A stretch of DNA of 64,000 nucleotides from Ulva prolifera (GCA_023078555.1 CM041201.1:4347713-4411712), one strand, 5' to 3'. Positions 36,001-48,100 are shown, counted from the stretch's first letter. A program made the numbers and translations. The notes: generated from the sequence alone by a model not told the origin.

Positions 36001-36500
36001 CCGCAGGTTACGTAACAGCTGGAGGAGACCAAACCAGAACACAGGCATGTGCTGATTCGGACCAATGCGATAACCCGCAAAACATCCACGACATCCACGA
36101 CCACCATAGCTGCCGCTCCACAGACCGCGCTTGGTGACGGGTGCTTCTTCTGTGAGGGCCGCTGCGGCATGGCTGTGGCTTGGGTGCGTTGTGCTGGCTT
36201 GTTCAGTTGCACCTGCTTCAACTGTTCGCTACTTTCGCGGTGTTACCTGCCTCCTCGCCTGTGGTTTCATCACATAGCATAATCTTGAACACGCCGCGCG
36301 GTATACGGCATCATCAATGATGGAACATGCAGCACCTGAGAGTAAGGGCGCCTCTGCTGGGCGCCGCAAGGACGTTCAACTGTAAACTTGGAGAGCCTGC
36401 ACCTCAGGAACCTCGCACACAACAACATCCGCTGTAGATTCAAGTTGAACGAGAGGGTTGCATACGAAAGCCGCTGCCGTCACTGCACTATGTTGTATAC
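33087..36500. other. Gene-poor interval with nothing firm
   Basis: Several frames of 100-225 codons overlap on both strands (for example 34248-34925 minus and 34459-35043 plus), but none has a domain, phase-keeping splice partners or consistent codon bias. A 23-bp MITE remnant lies at about 35258-35280. No RNA gene was recognised. Confidence 0.4.
35258..35280. mobile_element. MITE remnant
   Basis: CCACCTCACTTGGCACAGGA matches an internal part of MITE copy 1 (CCACCTCGCTTGGCACAGGA, near 7300) with one mismatch over 20 bp. The flanks are diverged. Confidence 0.45.
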
Positions 36501-36855
36501 ATGGAGCCACCAGCTGCACCACCCGTGTCACAAGGACAAAGCAGGCGAGGCGGGCAGCACCGCGAAAACAGCAAGCAAATACAAAACAGCTGCACCGCCT
36601 ATGAAACAATACACAAGCACTGCACCGTCAGCTCTTCCAGCTTGCCAGGGCACTGCATGCCACCTCTACCGCCACATCTGCAGTCGTTCATGTCCGCGCC
36701 TGCCGATCAACAGAGCAGACCTGCCCCACATCTGGGAGGACGCCACTGACGCGTCCCCTGCGGCTACCGCGCCAGTGCCTCAATGCATGTCCACTGTCAA
36801 TGCTGCGGAGTACCTAGGAAACCCGAAGGGACACGTTACATGTCGATGCAGTTAA
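36501..36855 (+). CDS. Possible small Pro-rich coding region
   Basis: A frame from ATG 36501 (MEPPAAPPVSQGQSRRGGQH) runs 82 codons to TGA at 36747. An overlapping frame to 36855 is G/C-biased at third positions (LPINRADLPHIWEDATDASP). The two could be parts of one spliced gene, since TCTGCAG near 36681-36687 is a usable acceptor, but I found no good donor. No family is recognised. Confidence 0.25.
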
Positions 36856-37076
36856 TGATCAAGTTCGAAGTACGGTATATGGGGTCCCGACAAGCCGCTC
36901 ACGTCGCTGCCGCCGCCATACGGATGCAAACGGACGTCCATCTGAAGGCTGGTGAATTCACCTTGTCAGAGCGGCGGGCTGCTCCTCTCAACCCATGCCG
37001 GGTCTTCCGCCGCTGGAGTCCACCGCTCGAGTGGCATGCATGCATGATTACATATGCATAGCCGTATCCATTGGGA

Positions 37077-37122
37077 ATAGGTGGTCAGGATAGGTGGTCA
37101 GGATCCATGGTGGTCAGGATCC
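37077..37122. repeat. Short tandem repeat, about 13-bp unit
   Basis: GGTGGTCAGGAT(A/C) recurs about three times in a row, with slight spacing change before the last copy. Confidence 0.75.
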
Positions 37123-37221
37123 GCCTCCAAAAACTGCCGTGGTCAAAATTTGGTGTGCTCCGGATCCATGCTGGGCGAGAGCCTCGATCAAAGAACCCTG
37201 GCCGCACTCGCCCTTAGCTAG

Positions 37222-37290
37222 GAGGCCATGTGAGTTGCGTGCAAGTTACAGAAAGGGTTGCTCCAGGTTTTTTACCGCTTTGGCATATAT
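37222..37290. mobile_element. Diverged MITE remnant
   Basis: GTGAGTTGCGTGCAAGTTAC and then GGGTTGCTCCAGGTTTTTTA parallel the right half of copy 1 (GTGAGTTGCATACGGTTTTC and GGGTTTCCAGGTGGTTTACC). The match is weak and has gaps. Confidence 0.35.
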
Positions 37291-37968
37291 GCTCCAGCTG
37301 GAATATAGTAACTTGGAGCTGTCAAGGCAATGTACAGGATATGGCTGTGATCTAATCCACTTTTGCTTTAACCACTATTACTGTCTGATGGGGATGCACC
37401 CAGCAGAATACACCGTACTGATGAAAGTCCAGATGGCGCACAGCTGACGCGAGAACCGCGTCATGCATGGTGCTCAGCAGAATTTGGTTCGTATCTCGAG
37501 ATACAAGGCGCTCGCCCAGTACGATTGTCCGAACTGTAGCAGCCAGGCCTGGTCCATGCATACACTGTGGAGCTTGCATGCGTTGACAGCCGATCACGCC
37601 GGGGCTCCGCCCCATCGCGGGGCAAGGCTTTGCTGATTTACGAAGGCCACGAAGAGTCTTGGCGGGGTGCACGGTGTCGACCTCAGACTCTTGGGGTGGT
37701 TTGTTGTTTACGAGACCAGCACGATCCGTACCGACGACGTGCTAATGCTTGCGACTGTATCGCCGGGCACGTGCTATCTCGTGTGCACCTGGAATGTATC
37801 CTCATTCATTCTGAGCTCGTGAATGATAGACCCGGAGCTGGTGGAGCACATGGAAGCCATGCCATTCTGAGCTTCGTTTGAGCTTGATCGTGCACACAGC
37901 GTCGCGCATTAATTCTGGCCCTTGACTCCACACAGAATCAGATTCAGATAGCAAGAAGTTTCAGGATC

Positions 37969-40679
37969 ATGAATGGCACCAGGACATGGACGGCGCTACT
38001 GAGGGCGACCTGGTGCTGTCTCGTGTTGCTGGTACTGCCGAGCGTGCGCCTCGCCTCCGCTCAGCCCGCGCCTACCCCACAACAGATCTCTGGCTTTCGG
38101 AAGGACCTCATTGCCACTTTTGCCAACAATTTCGGCGGACCGGGAACGTCGGGGGGCGGTGCGCTTTTTGCCTGTGGGTGCGTGGTACCACCGGGCCCAC
38201 CTGCCTCTCCACGCTTGCGTGTCTCCAGGTTGCACTGCTTCAGTGTCATCGCATGGGCTGCATATGGTCTCATATGAACAACTTGATGCCGATCTCGCTG
38301 CTCCCAAGACCGCACGCCGATAGCTACCTTTGCCCCACCAGCACCAATACTGCACAGACCACGACAGCTTCTTTCGCGGTGCTGCCCGCCTTGCTGCCTT
38401 CATCCGTGCAACACACAGACCACGAGAGCCAACGCTCAAGCTGGAAATGTGGTCACGCAGCCTCCACGACAGCTCACCCATCGGGCGTCTGTCAGCGCAC
38501 GTGCTACTGCTCTCGGCCCCTCAGCGCAGCCCCATGCAGGCGCTCCCCTCCTGCGCACACTGGTGCGCCTCGCGTTCCACGACTGCGCCAGCGCCACTTG
38601 CGATGGCTGCATCGACACGTCGGACGCCCTCAACAACCCTGGCCTCGGCGAGATGCAGACGGCTCTGGAGCCTCTGTGCATGCAGTACAGCCTCGGCACG
38701 GCCGACTGCTGGGCCGCCGCCGGCAGCATCGCCCTGGAGGAGACATCCTACAACGGCCCAGACCTGGCCCGTGTGCCCCTGTTCTTCGGCCGCGCCGACG
38801 CGGCCACCTGCACAGGGTTTACCCAGCGCAACCCTGAAGCCCTATTCCCTGCTGCGGCCGCAGGTGCCCCCCCCCCCCCCTCTGCTGACAACGCGCGACA
38901 TGCACGCAGTGCAAAAGTACCCCACTTACCGACGCACACAGACTTGCAGAGTCCGTCTACCTGGGTGATCACAGGGATGGCGCCACGCCCACCATGTTCG
39001 TGGCAGACGACCTTCGGCGCCACCGTGGACTCCTTCATGGCCCCCAGCACTCACCATGTTGCCAGGACATCTGCCACGGGGTAAAGTAAAAGTGAATCTG
39101 AATTTACTGAGCCGTATCCTGTTGGACATTGACAACTCCGAGTTAACGGGACCACATATGCCGGGGTCGGCAGCAACAAGGGCATCGGCCGCCCTCCTCC
39201 ATCATCTGCTCAGCCAAAGCTGCCTTGCCTCGGCTGCCGCTGCTGCCCCAGGGTGCATGCACGCCATGGCACATCACCCCTTCAGCAGCCGTGCATGCAT
39301 GCAGGCCTTGGGCCTACTCTGGCGTACTTCAACGAGACATTCGGCTTCACAGAGCGCGAGACGGTAGCCCTGCTCGGCGTGCACAGCCTCGGCGTTGCCA
39401 GGTGCGGCCGCTGCCTCAGCTGCGCTGCATTTCACTGAGGCCATCCAGCCCCTGGCCGTGTGCCGCGTGCAGCCGCCGGCCTGCGCTGAACCCAGCACAT
39501 GCGTCGCAGAGGCCACAGCGGTGTGTTCCACGCATGCGCATTGAAAACGTCTGCATCATCCGACCAATGAAACAGCACGCATTGAGCTGGCAGAGCTCCC
39601 TTGTAGCCACAAGCACATCGCTGTGAGGCGTGTCCTCACGAATGCATGTGGCTGAGTCTCCTACTGAGGGGTGGGTCTGTGCAGCCCGAACGGCTCAGGG
39701 TTTGACGGCGCGTGGACGATCGCGCCCAACACGCTGGACAACACGTTCTTCTCGGACATGCTTAAGGGCCAGCTCGGGTGGGGCGTGCAGCAGCTGCCGG
39801 CCGCGACGCCGCTCTTCCAGTGGTGCGCAGCCTCCCTGACAGCTCAGCCCCTGCGGGAGTGCCCCGTACATCGTATCATTGCCGTCACGGGGCTGGCATA
39901 ATATATTTGCGGATGCAGATCCGGGGACTGTGCTTGCGCTTGCATCCACAGCTCACGCATGCAGGACGTCGACGACAGGGCAGCAGCTGATGCTCAATTC
40001 AGACATGTGCTTGCTGCTCGACATCTTCAACGAGACCTCCGGCGGCGTCAGTCCGCAGCGGGGCTTTGCCCCTGGGGGAATCCAGGCCGGCACGTCCGCG
40101 AAGCCCGTATGCACCTACGACACCTGCGCCGAGTCGCCGACCGCCGGCATCGTGCGCGAGTTCGCTGCGAACAACACGCTCTTCTTGGAGGAGTTCACAT
40201 CTGTCTGGATAAAGATGGTGACCAAGGGGTATGGCGTGTGTGATCTGACGGTGCTGCCGGCGGAGGGGCAGGGGCCGGACTATGAGGAGCTGTACGGGAT
40301 TGATGTCCTGACCCAGGGCTGTGCCGACGCACCGGTGCCAATCGACTTCGAGGACGCTGGACCTGTGACCTCAGGGGTGCTCGGCGGGGCGGTGACGCCG
40401 GGGGCGCCCGCGGAGGGGCCGGCACTGACACCGCCGCAAGGTGTGGTGGCGGTTGGAGGCGACGGCGGGGAGGATGCTCTGGGCCCTGTTGAAGCCCCCT
40501 TGGCAGCTGGGTTGGGGCTGGGGGATGATTCTGCTACGATTGAAGGCGCCTTGACGCCTCTAGAGGCTGGGGAGGCGGCGGCTGCTGTGGATGGTGAGGC
40601 GAGCAGGTGCTGGAGACTCGGCTTTGTGGGGGCGTGGGGAGGTCTTGGTGTGGCTGCAGTGGCGCTGTGGGCTATGTGA
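37969..40679 (+). CDS. Secreted haem peroxidase (plant/fungal superfamily) with C-terminal anchor-like tail
   Basis: Oxidises phenolic or other donors with hydrogen peroxide, probably outside the cell. Exon 1 (37969-38158) gives a signal peptide ending RLASAQP. Exon 2 (38540-38863) has the distal haem pocket VRLAFHDCASATCDGC with Arg and His, followed by LGTADCWAAAGSIALEE. Exon 3, from about 38947, has YLGDHRDG, matching the family's LGRRDG region. Exon 4 (39305-39401) has the proximal His in TVALLGVHSLGVA. Exon 5 starts at 39685 (PNGSGFDGAWTIAPNTLDNT), and the final exon after ATGCAG near 39964 includes GQQLMLNSDMCLLLDI. The end is a Gly/Ala/Pro-rich region and a hydrophobic terminus (GGLGVAAVALWAM), like a GPI signal. 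Exon 3 ends near 39026. The intron after it holds a MITE fragment; the intron after exon 2 starts GTG plus 14 C. Class (II-like or algal hybrid) is unsettled. Confidence 0.9.
38867..38880. repeat. 14-bp C homopolymer just inside an intron
   Basis: The peroxidase donor at 38864 reads GTG followed at once by 14 C. The same arrangement occurs in threonine deaminase (43041-43065, opposite strand). Confidence 0.9.
39081..39166. mobile_element. MITE-like element, truncated copy within a peroxidase intron (copy 3)
   Basis: It starts GTAAAGTAAAAGTGAATCTG and continues TTTACTGAGCCGTATCCTG and GTTAACGGGACCACATATG, close to copy 2 over about 85 bp, then similarity is lost. It lies between peroxidase exons 3 and 4, so it is spliced out. 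The orientation is the same as copy 2. Confidence 0.72.
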
Positions 40680-40839
40680 GCCTAAAGTGTCTCTGCTGCT
40701 GCAGTGCAGCGTCCATCGCAAAGGCAGATTCGTTGCAAGCTCGTGTGCTGGCTGATGGCCTGCTCTGTATCGCCTTGCTCTGGCGCCATATGCAGCGTGG
40801 CTGCAGTGTCTGGGCAGAGTAGCGGACATGTGCTGCTGG
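40680..40839. other. Peroxidase 3' flank
   Basis: Short 3' region running towards the convergent small gene; no coding signal. Confidence 0.4.
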
Positions 40840-41220
40840 TCATAGACTGCTGCTCGATAATAAGTCCAGGAGTTCTGAGAGAAGGAGGAAAATAGTAGGC
40901 AGCGCAGATGAGACTTCCCTCCTATTATGCACTGGAGATGGGTGCTGTGGCTGAAGGTGTTGCGGCAGAGTCGGGGGTAGGTACTGAATTTGTCCACTGG
41001 CATGGCTACCTGTGGGCTGTGAGTTTTCGCAAGATGTGCTTGCCAGACGCAACACAGGTTCAATGAAGGTCTCGTGGCTGGCCATTTTGCATAGCAGTGA
41101 CTGCAGCACTGAACTTGTTGAGGGAGTGCGCCTCAGCAGAATTTCGATGGCTCGGGCATTTTGCGACTGAAGAACCAGGCGTAGCCCTACGCCGTACGTA
41201 CGTATGACGGCGTCATTCAA
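40840..41220 (-). CDS. Hypothetical protein, 126 codons
   Basis: Single open frame from ATG 41220 to TGA at 40840. The first half looks folded and helical (LRLVLQSQNARAIEILLRRT, LCKMASHETFIEPVLRLAST), the middle is Pro/Gln-rich (LPPTLPQHLQPQHPSP), and the end is a Leu/Ser-rich helix (LPTIFLLLSELLDLLSSSSL). No family is recognised. It lies tail to tail with the peroxidase. An upstream exon on the same strand (41522-41770 has an open frame) is possible, but I found no phase-keeping join. Confidence 0.42.
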   Translation of the reverse strand: MNDAVIRTYGVGLRLVLQSQNARAIEILLRRTPSTSSVLQSLLCKMASHETFIEPVLRLASTSCENSQPTGSHASGQIQYLPPTLPQHLQPQHPSPVHNRREVSSALPTIFLLLSELLDLLSSSSL

Positions 41221-41896
41221 TCAAAGGCTGACGTTGTGATGTTCAACTACATTGCCGATGGCATACCGCATGAACAACCTGCATTGACCAGTGTGCGTGG
41301 AACACATGCCAAGGACACCTATGACTCTGGCGCTGCCTTGTTTGTGGAAACTATAGCTACCATCACATATCCATTCGTCTACCTAGACGAATGCGACTTC
41401 AGGCAACACCGCGCACACGGGCAGTGCAGGCAGCACAGGCCCTCATGCCATTGGCGACTGCCCAATGCACCTGCTCAGTCGCATCACCCATCACCACACG
41501 CTACCAAAAACAAATCCTCGGTCAAGCACAGCTCATGTGGACCTTGAGCCGTTCCATCTCGGGCAATCCCGACACATAACCTGCGCACACCTTCACGGCC
41601 ATGCCCATTTCTGCGTACACCATGGCTGCCCAGTCAGCACTCCCCGCACACCACATGTGCCACCCTTGCATTGACAATCCACAGGAAGCCTCTGCACTGT
41701 CATTCCAGCCACCTGCTCCTACGGGGCAGCCGAATCTTCCCTGCTGCACAGCGCCCATCGTCTTCCTCACGCTCTGATGAGGGCGTCTCCATCGATTTGT
41801 TCATGCACCATGTATGCCGCCACAACGCCAGCTCAGGACCCTAGCCGCCCATTCGAGGCGAGCAGCAGCCAGCTCGTGCCTCTCGCACATGCCGCC
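41221..41896. other. Interval with no firm gene
   Basis: It contains one Met/Trp-rich minus frame (41522-41770) and overlapping plus frames with no domain, and presumably the 3' UTR of threonine deaminase at its right end. Confidence 0.4.
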
Positions 41897-44800
41897 TCAC
41901 GAGATGAACTCGTCGAAGAGGTGCTGCGTGTCGGTGTCGAGGTCCTCAAAGGTGTAGTCCAGCGGCGCGAGCGCGTCCTGCAGCGCCGCGTACGCGCCCT
42001 CGCGCTCCGGCGGCACCTGCAGCCCGAGCAGCGCGCTCGACATGCGGTTGCCGGTCGCGCGGTAGTGGAACATCGTGACATTGAAGTCCGGAGCCATCGT
42101 CTGCAGGAACTTGCGCAGCGCACCGACCTTCTCCGGGAACATGACCTGCAGCGGCAGCGGCGCATCAGCGGCCGGACGGCCTCCAACAGCATGCAGCGGC
42201 ATAGCAGAGTTATCGCCGGGTGTGCGGAATGTTGGCGGCTGGCCACCACCGTGCGCGTGCAGTGTGCGAGCACACGGTCCGCAGTGCCCCTTGACCAGCA
42301 CCAAAGGGAATCGGCGCACCATGACCATCTTCTCGTGATCGATGCTCCCCGTGTACGACCGCGGCCGCCCGCCGACCATGTGGCGCAGATGCACCTGCGC
42401 CGCCGGCACCTTGGTCACGTCCCGGCACGCGTACCCCTCAGCGCGCAGGCGCTCCACCGCCGCGTCCACCTCCTCCGGCGAGCGCGCCGCGAGCGAGAAC
42501 AGCATTTTGGCGGGCCGGTCGACGCTGTAGCGGTACTTGCACTCCGTGACTCCGATGTCCTCTGCGGTGCCGTCATACAGGCTCTCGACGAAGCGCAGGA
42601 ACTCGCCGGAGCGCTCGGGGATGGACAGCGTCAGCATCGCCTCGGTGCGCTGGCCGAAGTTGGCGAGGTCGGCGACGAGCCGCAGCCGGTCAAAGTTCAT
42701 ATTGGCGCCGCTTGTCAGGCACACCACCGTCGCGCCCTGCATGCATGCACGCTCGCGCTCGCTCACCGCCGCGACTCATGGCATGCTGTTGCTGCCATGG
42801 CCGACGGGCTAGAGCGCCTGGCCTGGTGCACAGGAATGCGGACGGATCCATGAGCATGGACTGCTCCCATGCGTGCTGCGGCACGCCTGCACAGGCTGTG
42901 CACCCTGGGCTGGACTGGGGCAGCGGCTGCTGCTTATGTGCACCCATCAAGCCAGTCAAGGCACAACAGCGCACAGGCGCCTTGATGCGAGTAGCCAGAT
43001 GCAAACGCCAGCTGGCACGCCATATCTTCAATCACGTAGTGGGGGGGGGGGGGGGGGGGGGGGGGCACCTTGAGGCCTTCGCGGGCGAGGTAGGCCTTGG
43101 CGCCGGCGACGCCGAGGGCGCCAGCAGGCTCGAGGATGGTGCGCGTCTCCGTGAAGACGTCCTTGATGGCCGCACTCACAGCCGCATTGTCCACAAGTAC
43201 CACGCCGTCGCAGTACCGCTGGCACAGCCGAAACGTCTCCTGCAGGCCGCCCCACCTCATCCAGCCACAGCCGCGGTGCCGCATGGCACGAGCAGATTCA
43301 GCGCACGCACTTGTACACCTTAGGCGGTCGGCAGCGCAGGTGCAGATGCAAGCAGGTGGCGGTGTTGCGCGGGTGCTTGAGGTGGCCGGTTCCGCCCGGA
43401 AAACTCTACTCGGCGACCCCAGTCACCGTGGCGACTTCTGCACCATGTAGTGTAGCGCGGCTGTGGACAAGGGAAGAGGGGCCTGCGGCTCGAGGCGCAC
43501 CACGCCGACTGACTTGACGGCGACGCCGTCCGCAAAGGCGTCAACTGTGGACAGAGTGACGCGCCGGCCTGCCTGCAGGGACTGCGCCATGCAGTTGGCG
43601 CCGGTGGGCTCGACGCCGATGATCTTGACCTGCGGCTTGAGGGCCTTGACATAGGTGGCGATGCCGGCGATGAGGCCGCCGCCGCCGATCGGCACCATGA
43701 TGGCGTCCAGCTCCTCCACGTTCTGGCCAAGCTGCTTCAGAATCTCGGCACCGATGGTGCCCTGGCCTGCACGCATGCTGTGCGCTGGCGCTGCTGCTGC
43801 GGGGGACTCTCGAGTTGGAGGGGCCCTGCGCCGCTCAGGGCCTGAGCTGTCGAGCAGCTGCTAGGAAACGGGGGGTTCTGGGCGCACCGGCGACGGTGAA
43901 GGGGTCATCGTAAGGCGCGATGAAGGTGCGTCCGTCCTGCTCGGCCACCTCCCATGCATACGCCTGTGTCTCGGTGTATGACTCGCCGACCAGCCGCACC
44001 TCCCCGCCCAGAGCCTTGACAGCATTCACCTGCGCGCACCACCTGATCAGGGCGACCGTATGCATGCGGATGTCAATGCCGGGGCGATCATGCTCCCCGA
44101 CCGGCGCCAACACAACAGAAATCTGACTGCCGTTGCATCTGTTGAGGATCCAGCAGAAGCTGTTGATGGCTCCATCGCAGAGCAGGCCGGGGAAATCTCT
44201 GATCGAACCACCGGGCATGCAGCCCACAGCGCAAGGCTGGAACTTCTGCAGAGGGGACAGACGTTCGGGGTGGGAAGCACCTTGATTGTGGGGGTATTGA
44301 CTGGCATGCAGATGACGGACGAGGTGCCCAGGCGCTGAGCAGCTAGTGCAACGCCCTGCGCATGGTTGCCTGCAGATGAGCAGATGACTCCTTGGGCCAG
44401 TGCGGTCTTCGGCAGACTAGCCATTTTATTGAATGCGCCCCTGAGCTTGAACGAGAAGACCGGCTGAAGATCCTCTCGCTTAAGCCAGATGTTATTCCCT
44501 GTGGAGTTGCTTAGAATTTCGGCACGGTCTAGGGGTGTCTCTTTCTGCAGCTCACACAACTGATCACACACGTTTCGCATTAATAGTTGAGCCAAGATGG
44601 GTTCGTGCAGACTGGTTGCAAGCCAGCTTGCCCCAAGTCGGAGCACACCGCAACGTCATATACACGAGCTGTGAGGACTGCGCGCAAGTATCCGGCTTCG
44701 TCAAATCTCCATGCAGTCTTGTTGCAGCCTGAGGGCCCCTGCGATGTGAATTGCTTTTAGTTCAGCTCAACACGGAATGAAGAAGTCGTACGGAATGTCA

Positions 44801-45155
44801 TACTGCACAGAATCCAAGCAATCGATCAGCAAGCATACATGGACAATACCTGACAGGCTGCATCTGTGCATCCGACACAGCGAAAGATGTCCTCAGGTGC
44901 CTCGGACTGATCCCGCACAACCGTTGAAAGTTCGCCGCTCTCTAGTTGAAGTGCCTTCGGCGAGACGCACGGCATTTGATCGATCGGTGGAGCAGCAACG
45001 TCAGCTGCTTCTACAGTGGCAGCTTGTGACCGTGTTGACTGTCGCTGGCGCGGAACGCTGTCACTTCCCGTTTTCTGTGAGCAAGCAGCCATGGAGCAGC
45101 ATGGCGCACGAGCTGGGCAGGCCAGCCCGTTGACACAACGCGCCGTGCTGCGCAT
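41897..45155 (-). CDS. ilvA: Threonine deaminase (threonine ammonia-lyase, biosynthetic), plastid-type
   Basis: PLP enzyme converting threonine to 2-oxobutanoate and ammonia, the first committed step to isoleucine. Exon 1 (44850-45155) starts [20 protein letters not shown], a plausible plastid transit peptide. An exon near 44650-44730 has [14 protein letters not shown], spliced to [11 protein letters not shown] from 44544 on. Then come [20 protein letters not shown] with the PLP lysine, the [18 protein letters not shown] loop, the phosphate-binding GGGGL ([18 protein letters not shown]), and [17 protein letters not shown]. The C-terminal exon has two ACT-like regulatory domains: [20 protein letters not shown] and [20 protein letters not shown]. 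Feedback inhibition by isoleucine and reversal by valine is expected from the family. Stop is at 41897. The exact edge of exon 2 is uncertain. One intron begins GTG followed by 25 C. Confidence 0.94.
43041..43065. repeat. 25-bp G homopolymer (C on the sense strand) just inside an intron
   Basis: On the minus strand the threonine deaminase exon ending REGLK is followed by GTG and then 25 C. The length equals the tract at 8500-8524. Confidence 0.92.
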
Positions 45156-48100
45156 GCTCAAGACGTTGCTGGAGATGACACGTGTTTCAACCTGCAAGAC
45201 ACCTCGAGAGCCGAACGCGTGAATGTACCTGACGCAGTGTTCAAAGACCACCACCAACGCTCATAAGCAATCAAATTCCAAGGAGTTCCAGCACACGCTA
45301 CTCAAGCGACTGCACATCATTCAGTGATCGCTATCATGTTGTGAACTCGCTGATGCTATCATTGTACATCGCAGTGACAAGGCCAGCGCACCTCCATGCA
45401 TATGGCACTGTACATGTCAACCCGTGCTGACACCCTTGAAACCACGCAGGGCAGCTTGTGGAATCGATGCAGACCCGCGCCATACGCTTTGAGAACGCAA
45501 TTTTGACTCTGTCACGTGGCTGAAAACCAAGCCGTTGTGCGCAAGAGTCATTGCATCTGCCTTATTCAGCAGGCATGAATGTTTGCGCCATGTATGGCAT
45601 GTCCGTCTGATATATGCTTCTGACTATATTGGGCAAAGATGAACTACGGCAGATCGCGCCGCAGAATAAGTCACTTCGGCACACAAGCTCAATGTCGAGT
45701 GCCGTAAATCACTGACGGCTTGGGCAAAGACAACCCCACATTTCGTGTCAGCCGAGTCGCCACACCCTATACTGCAACCCCTCCAGACAATACATTACCA
45801 CCCACATCAACCCTTATATGTGCCTCAGGCACCTTCCCAGGCACGTGCCACTGTTTGCATGGCTCACGAATGCACCCAATCCGGCGCTTATTATGTTGGG
45901 CTGCAGCCGGCCAGTGGTGTGTGATAGTGTCTGGCCGCAACCCATTCAGACGGGGGGGGGGGGGGGCTTTGGGGATGGTGCCGTGGAGTGGGACAGCCAT
46001 GTGGGATGTGGTTGAGATGTGCATGTATACGGATGTGTGGGTAGGACTGCATCGGTGCTGATATGCATGGGTGAGGCTGGAGACCTGTGATGACTGTATG
46101 GTGTTCAGTGCGACATGGCTAAGAGAAATCCCTGGTTTTGCCCTGCCAGTTGTCCTGCCGTGTTGTGAACCTTTCTTTGGAAGATGACTCCTACCCAGTG
46201 CATTGGCCGCATTGTGCAACTGCCAGTGGACACAAATAGGCATGGTAGTGCTACACATGCATCAAGAAATCCACCAAAGAACATCCTAACCCTGTAGGAT
46301 ATATGTCAGTTGGTAAGGTATATTCGAAATTGTGACAGCATCATGCTTGCATACATCGACTTGAGGTGGAGGGCATGACATGCATGGTGAAACCACAAAG
46401 GCTGGTGCTTAGACTCATGGAAGGGTGACGCGTCTTATGATTCTGACATAATACTCCTTCTATGCTATACGAGCACAATCACAGTTGCATGCACAGTCGA
46501 GTGTCAACATGGCCTGCCACAATGCAGATATACAACGATACCTCAAAACAGCACTGGGTACTTTCACATTTACAGCCTGACCCTCATCAATCACCCAGAA
46601 CACAAACACCTGATCAACAAAAACTTCAATCATGCTCAAGAAAATCTTCATCGGAATCTGCAAAGATGCGACCTCCAGAAGCTCTTGTCCTGATCTCAGC
46701 ATGTCTCCCTGCCTGCATGGTCAATGCTGAGGTTTAACATTATGTAGCTATACACACAACACTAAACAACATGATGTCAAGTCTTCACAGTGGTCACCGG
46801 GGCATACCTCAAAAGCAGCATCCATGCCCGCTGGCGTACAATTTTAGGGTGTCAGCCCCATTGAAGCCGGTCAGCGATCACAGATAAGCCATCTAATACG
46901 CTCGACTCACACAACCCAACTACACTGTGAGTCGATGACCAAGAATAGTTCACAGCAGGTTGCCAGACAAATTGAACACTTGACCACATCCCGTGCTGCA
47001 AAGAAGAGTACAAATCAAGGTAATTGAGTGCAGGGAGATGCAATGAGAATGCCATCATGGTGTCCAGCCACCTATAACCAGGTGTGCGGACTACACGCCA
47101 CAATTGCTGCAAGACTATGTCACTTCCATCGGGATGCAAGGTATCTACATGATGTTGCTTCTCAGATTAGCTTTGCAACCAATGTTCATTATGTGCTGAA
47201 ACAAATGCAGACATGTGCAGTGAAGGCAACAGCATAAAAAGACAATACCCAACACAATTGAAGACACATACGATTGATGATAACCCTTACATCTGATAAT
47301 ACAATTTGCATGTTTTGTGTGATAGGAGGCGCTCCCCAATACTAAGGTATCTCGGCAAAGTGCTGTTACACACCCAGGGCCCCCCCTGCAAGTGCCGACC
47401 TCACGCTCCAGAAAGATGGTTTGTGCATGTATGTACCTGTGTGGTGATGTTCAGATCAGCTGAGTTGAATGCATTAACAAGCTACCTTCTATGTGCCCTG
47501 CAGGCAAAGCAGGAGCACAGGAAATAGGCAGAGTGCCACATGTGAACGCCGTCTCCATGCCACTGGCCGTAGCCAAGTAATGTGCGCATCAATTTTGGCT
47601 GCGGAAATCAAATTAAGCATGAAGTAAGAGGTACAGCTCACACATACATCCATCACCTGCGTACTGCAGCGTCTCAGAACTAGGCAGTAAGACCACTGCC
47701 ACTTCGTGAACTTTAGGCAGCGGTGCGTGAACAGCTGTGCGTCAAAACCAATTAGGAACATACATGTTGAGCCTCGCAGATGATTTTCTGTGTGACACAG
47801 CATTCTGGACTCGATGATGTGAAACATGTGTCTGATGAACGTAACATCGCGTTACACCTAGCAATGTTACGTCAAGAAGGTGCTGACTGCGCAAAACTTG
47901 AACAATGTAGTGAAACAGCCTGGGCCTTTTGCAAGACACTGCCATGACCGGCCACAATGCAGGTTGTTTTGATTCAATGTAGTTGCATGTACATAGTATC
48001 AGCCAAGGTAGCATCACCACCAAAATTCGAAGATGTATGGTTTGCAGCACGGTAGCCACACTTCCGAGTTCCACCGCGCACTCTTATCGCAGAACGTCAA

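Noticed and set aside
45767-46258. 163-codon minus-strand frame crossing the 15-base homopolymer
   Set aside because: It is open through a homopolymer by chance, has weak codon bias and no domain.
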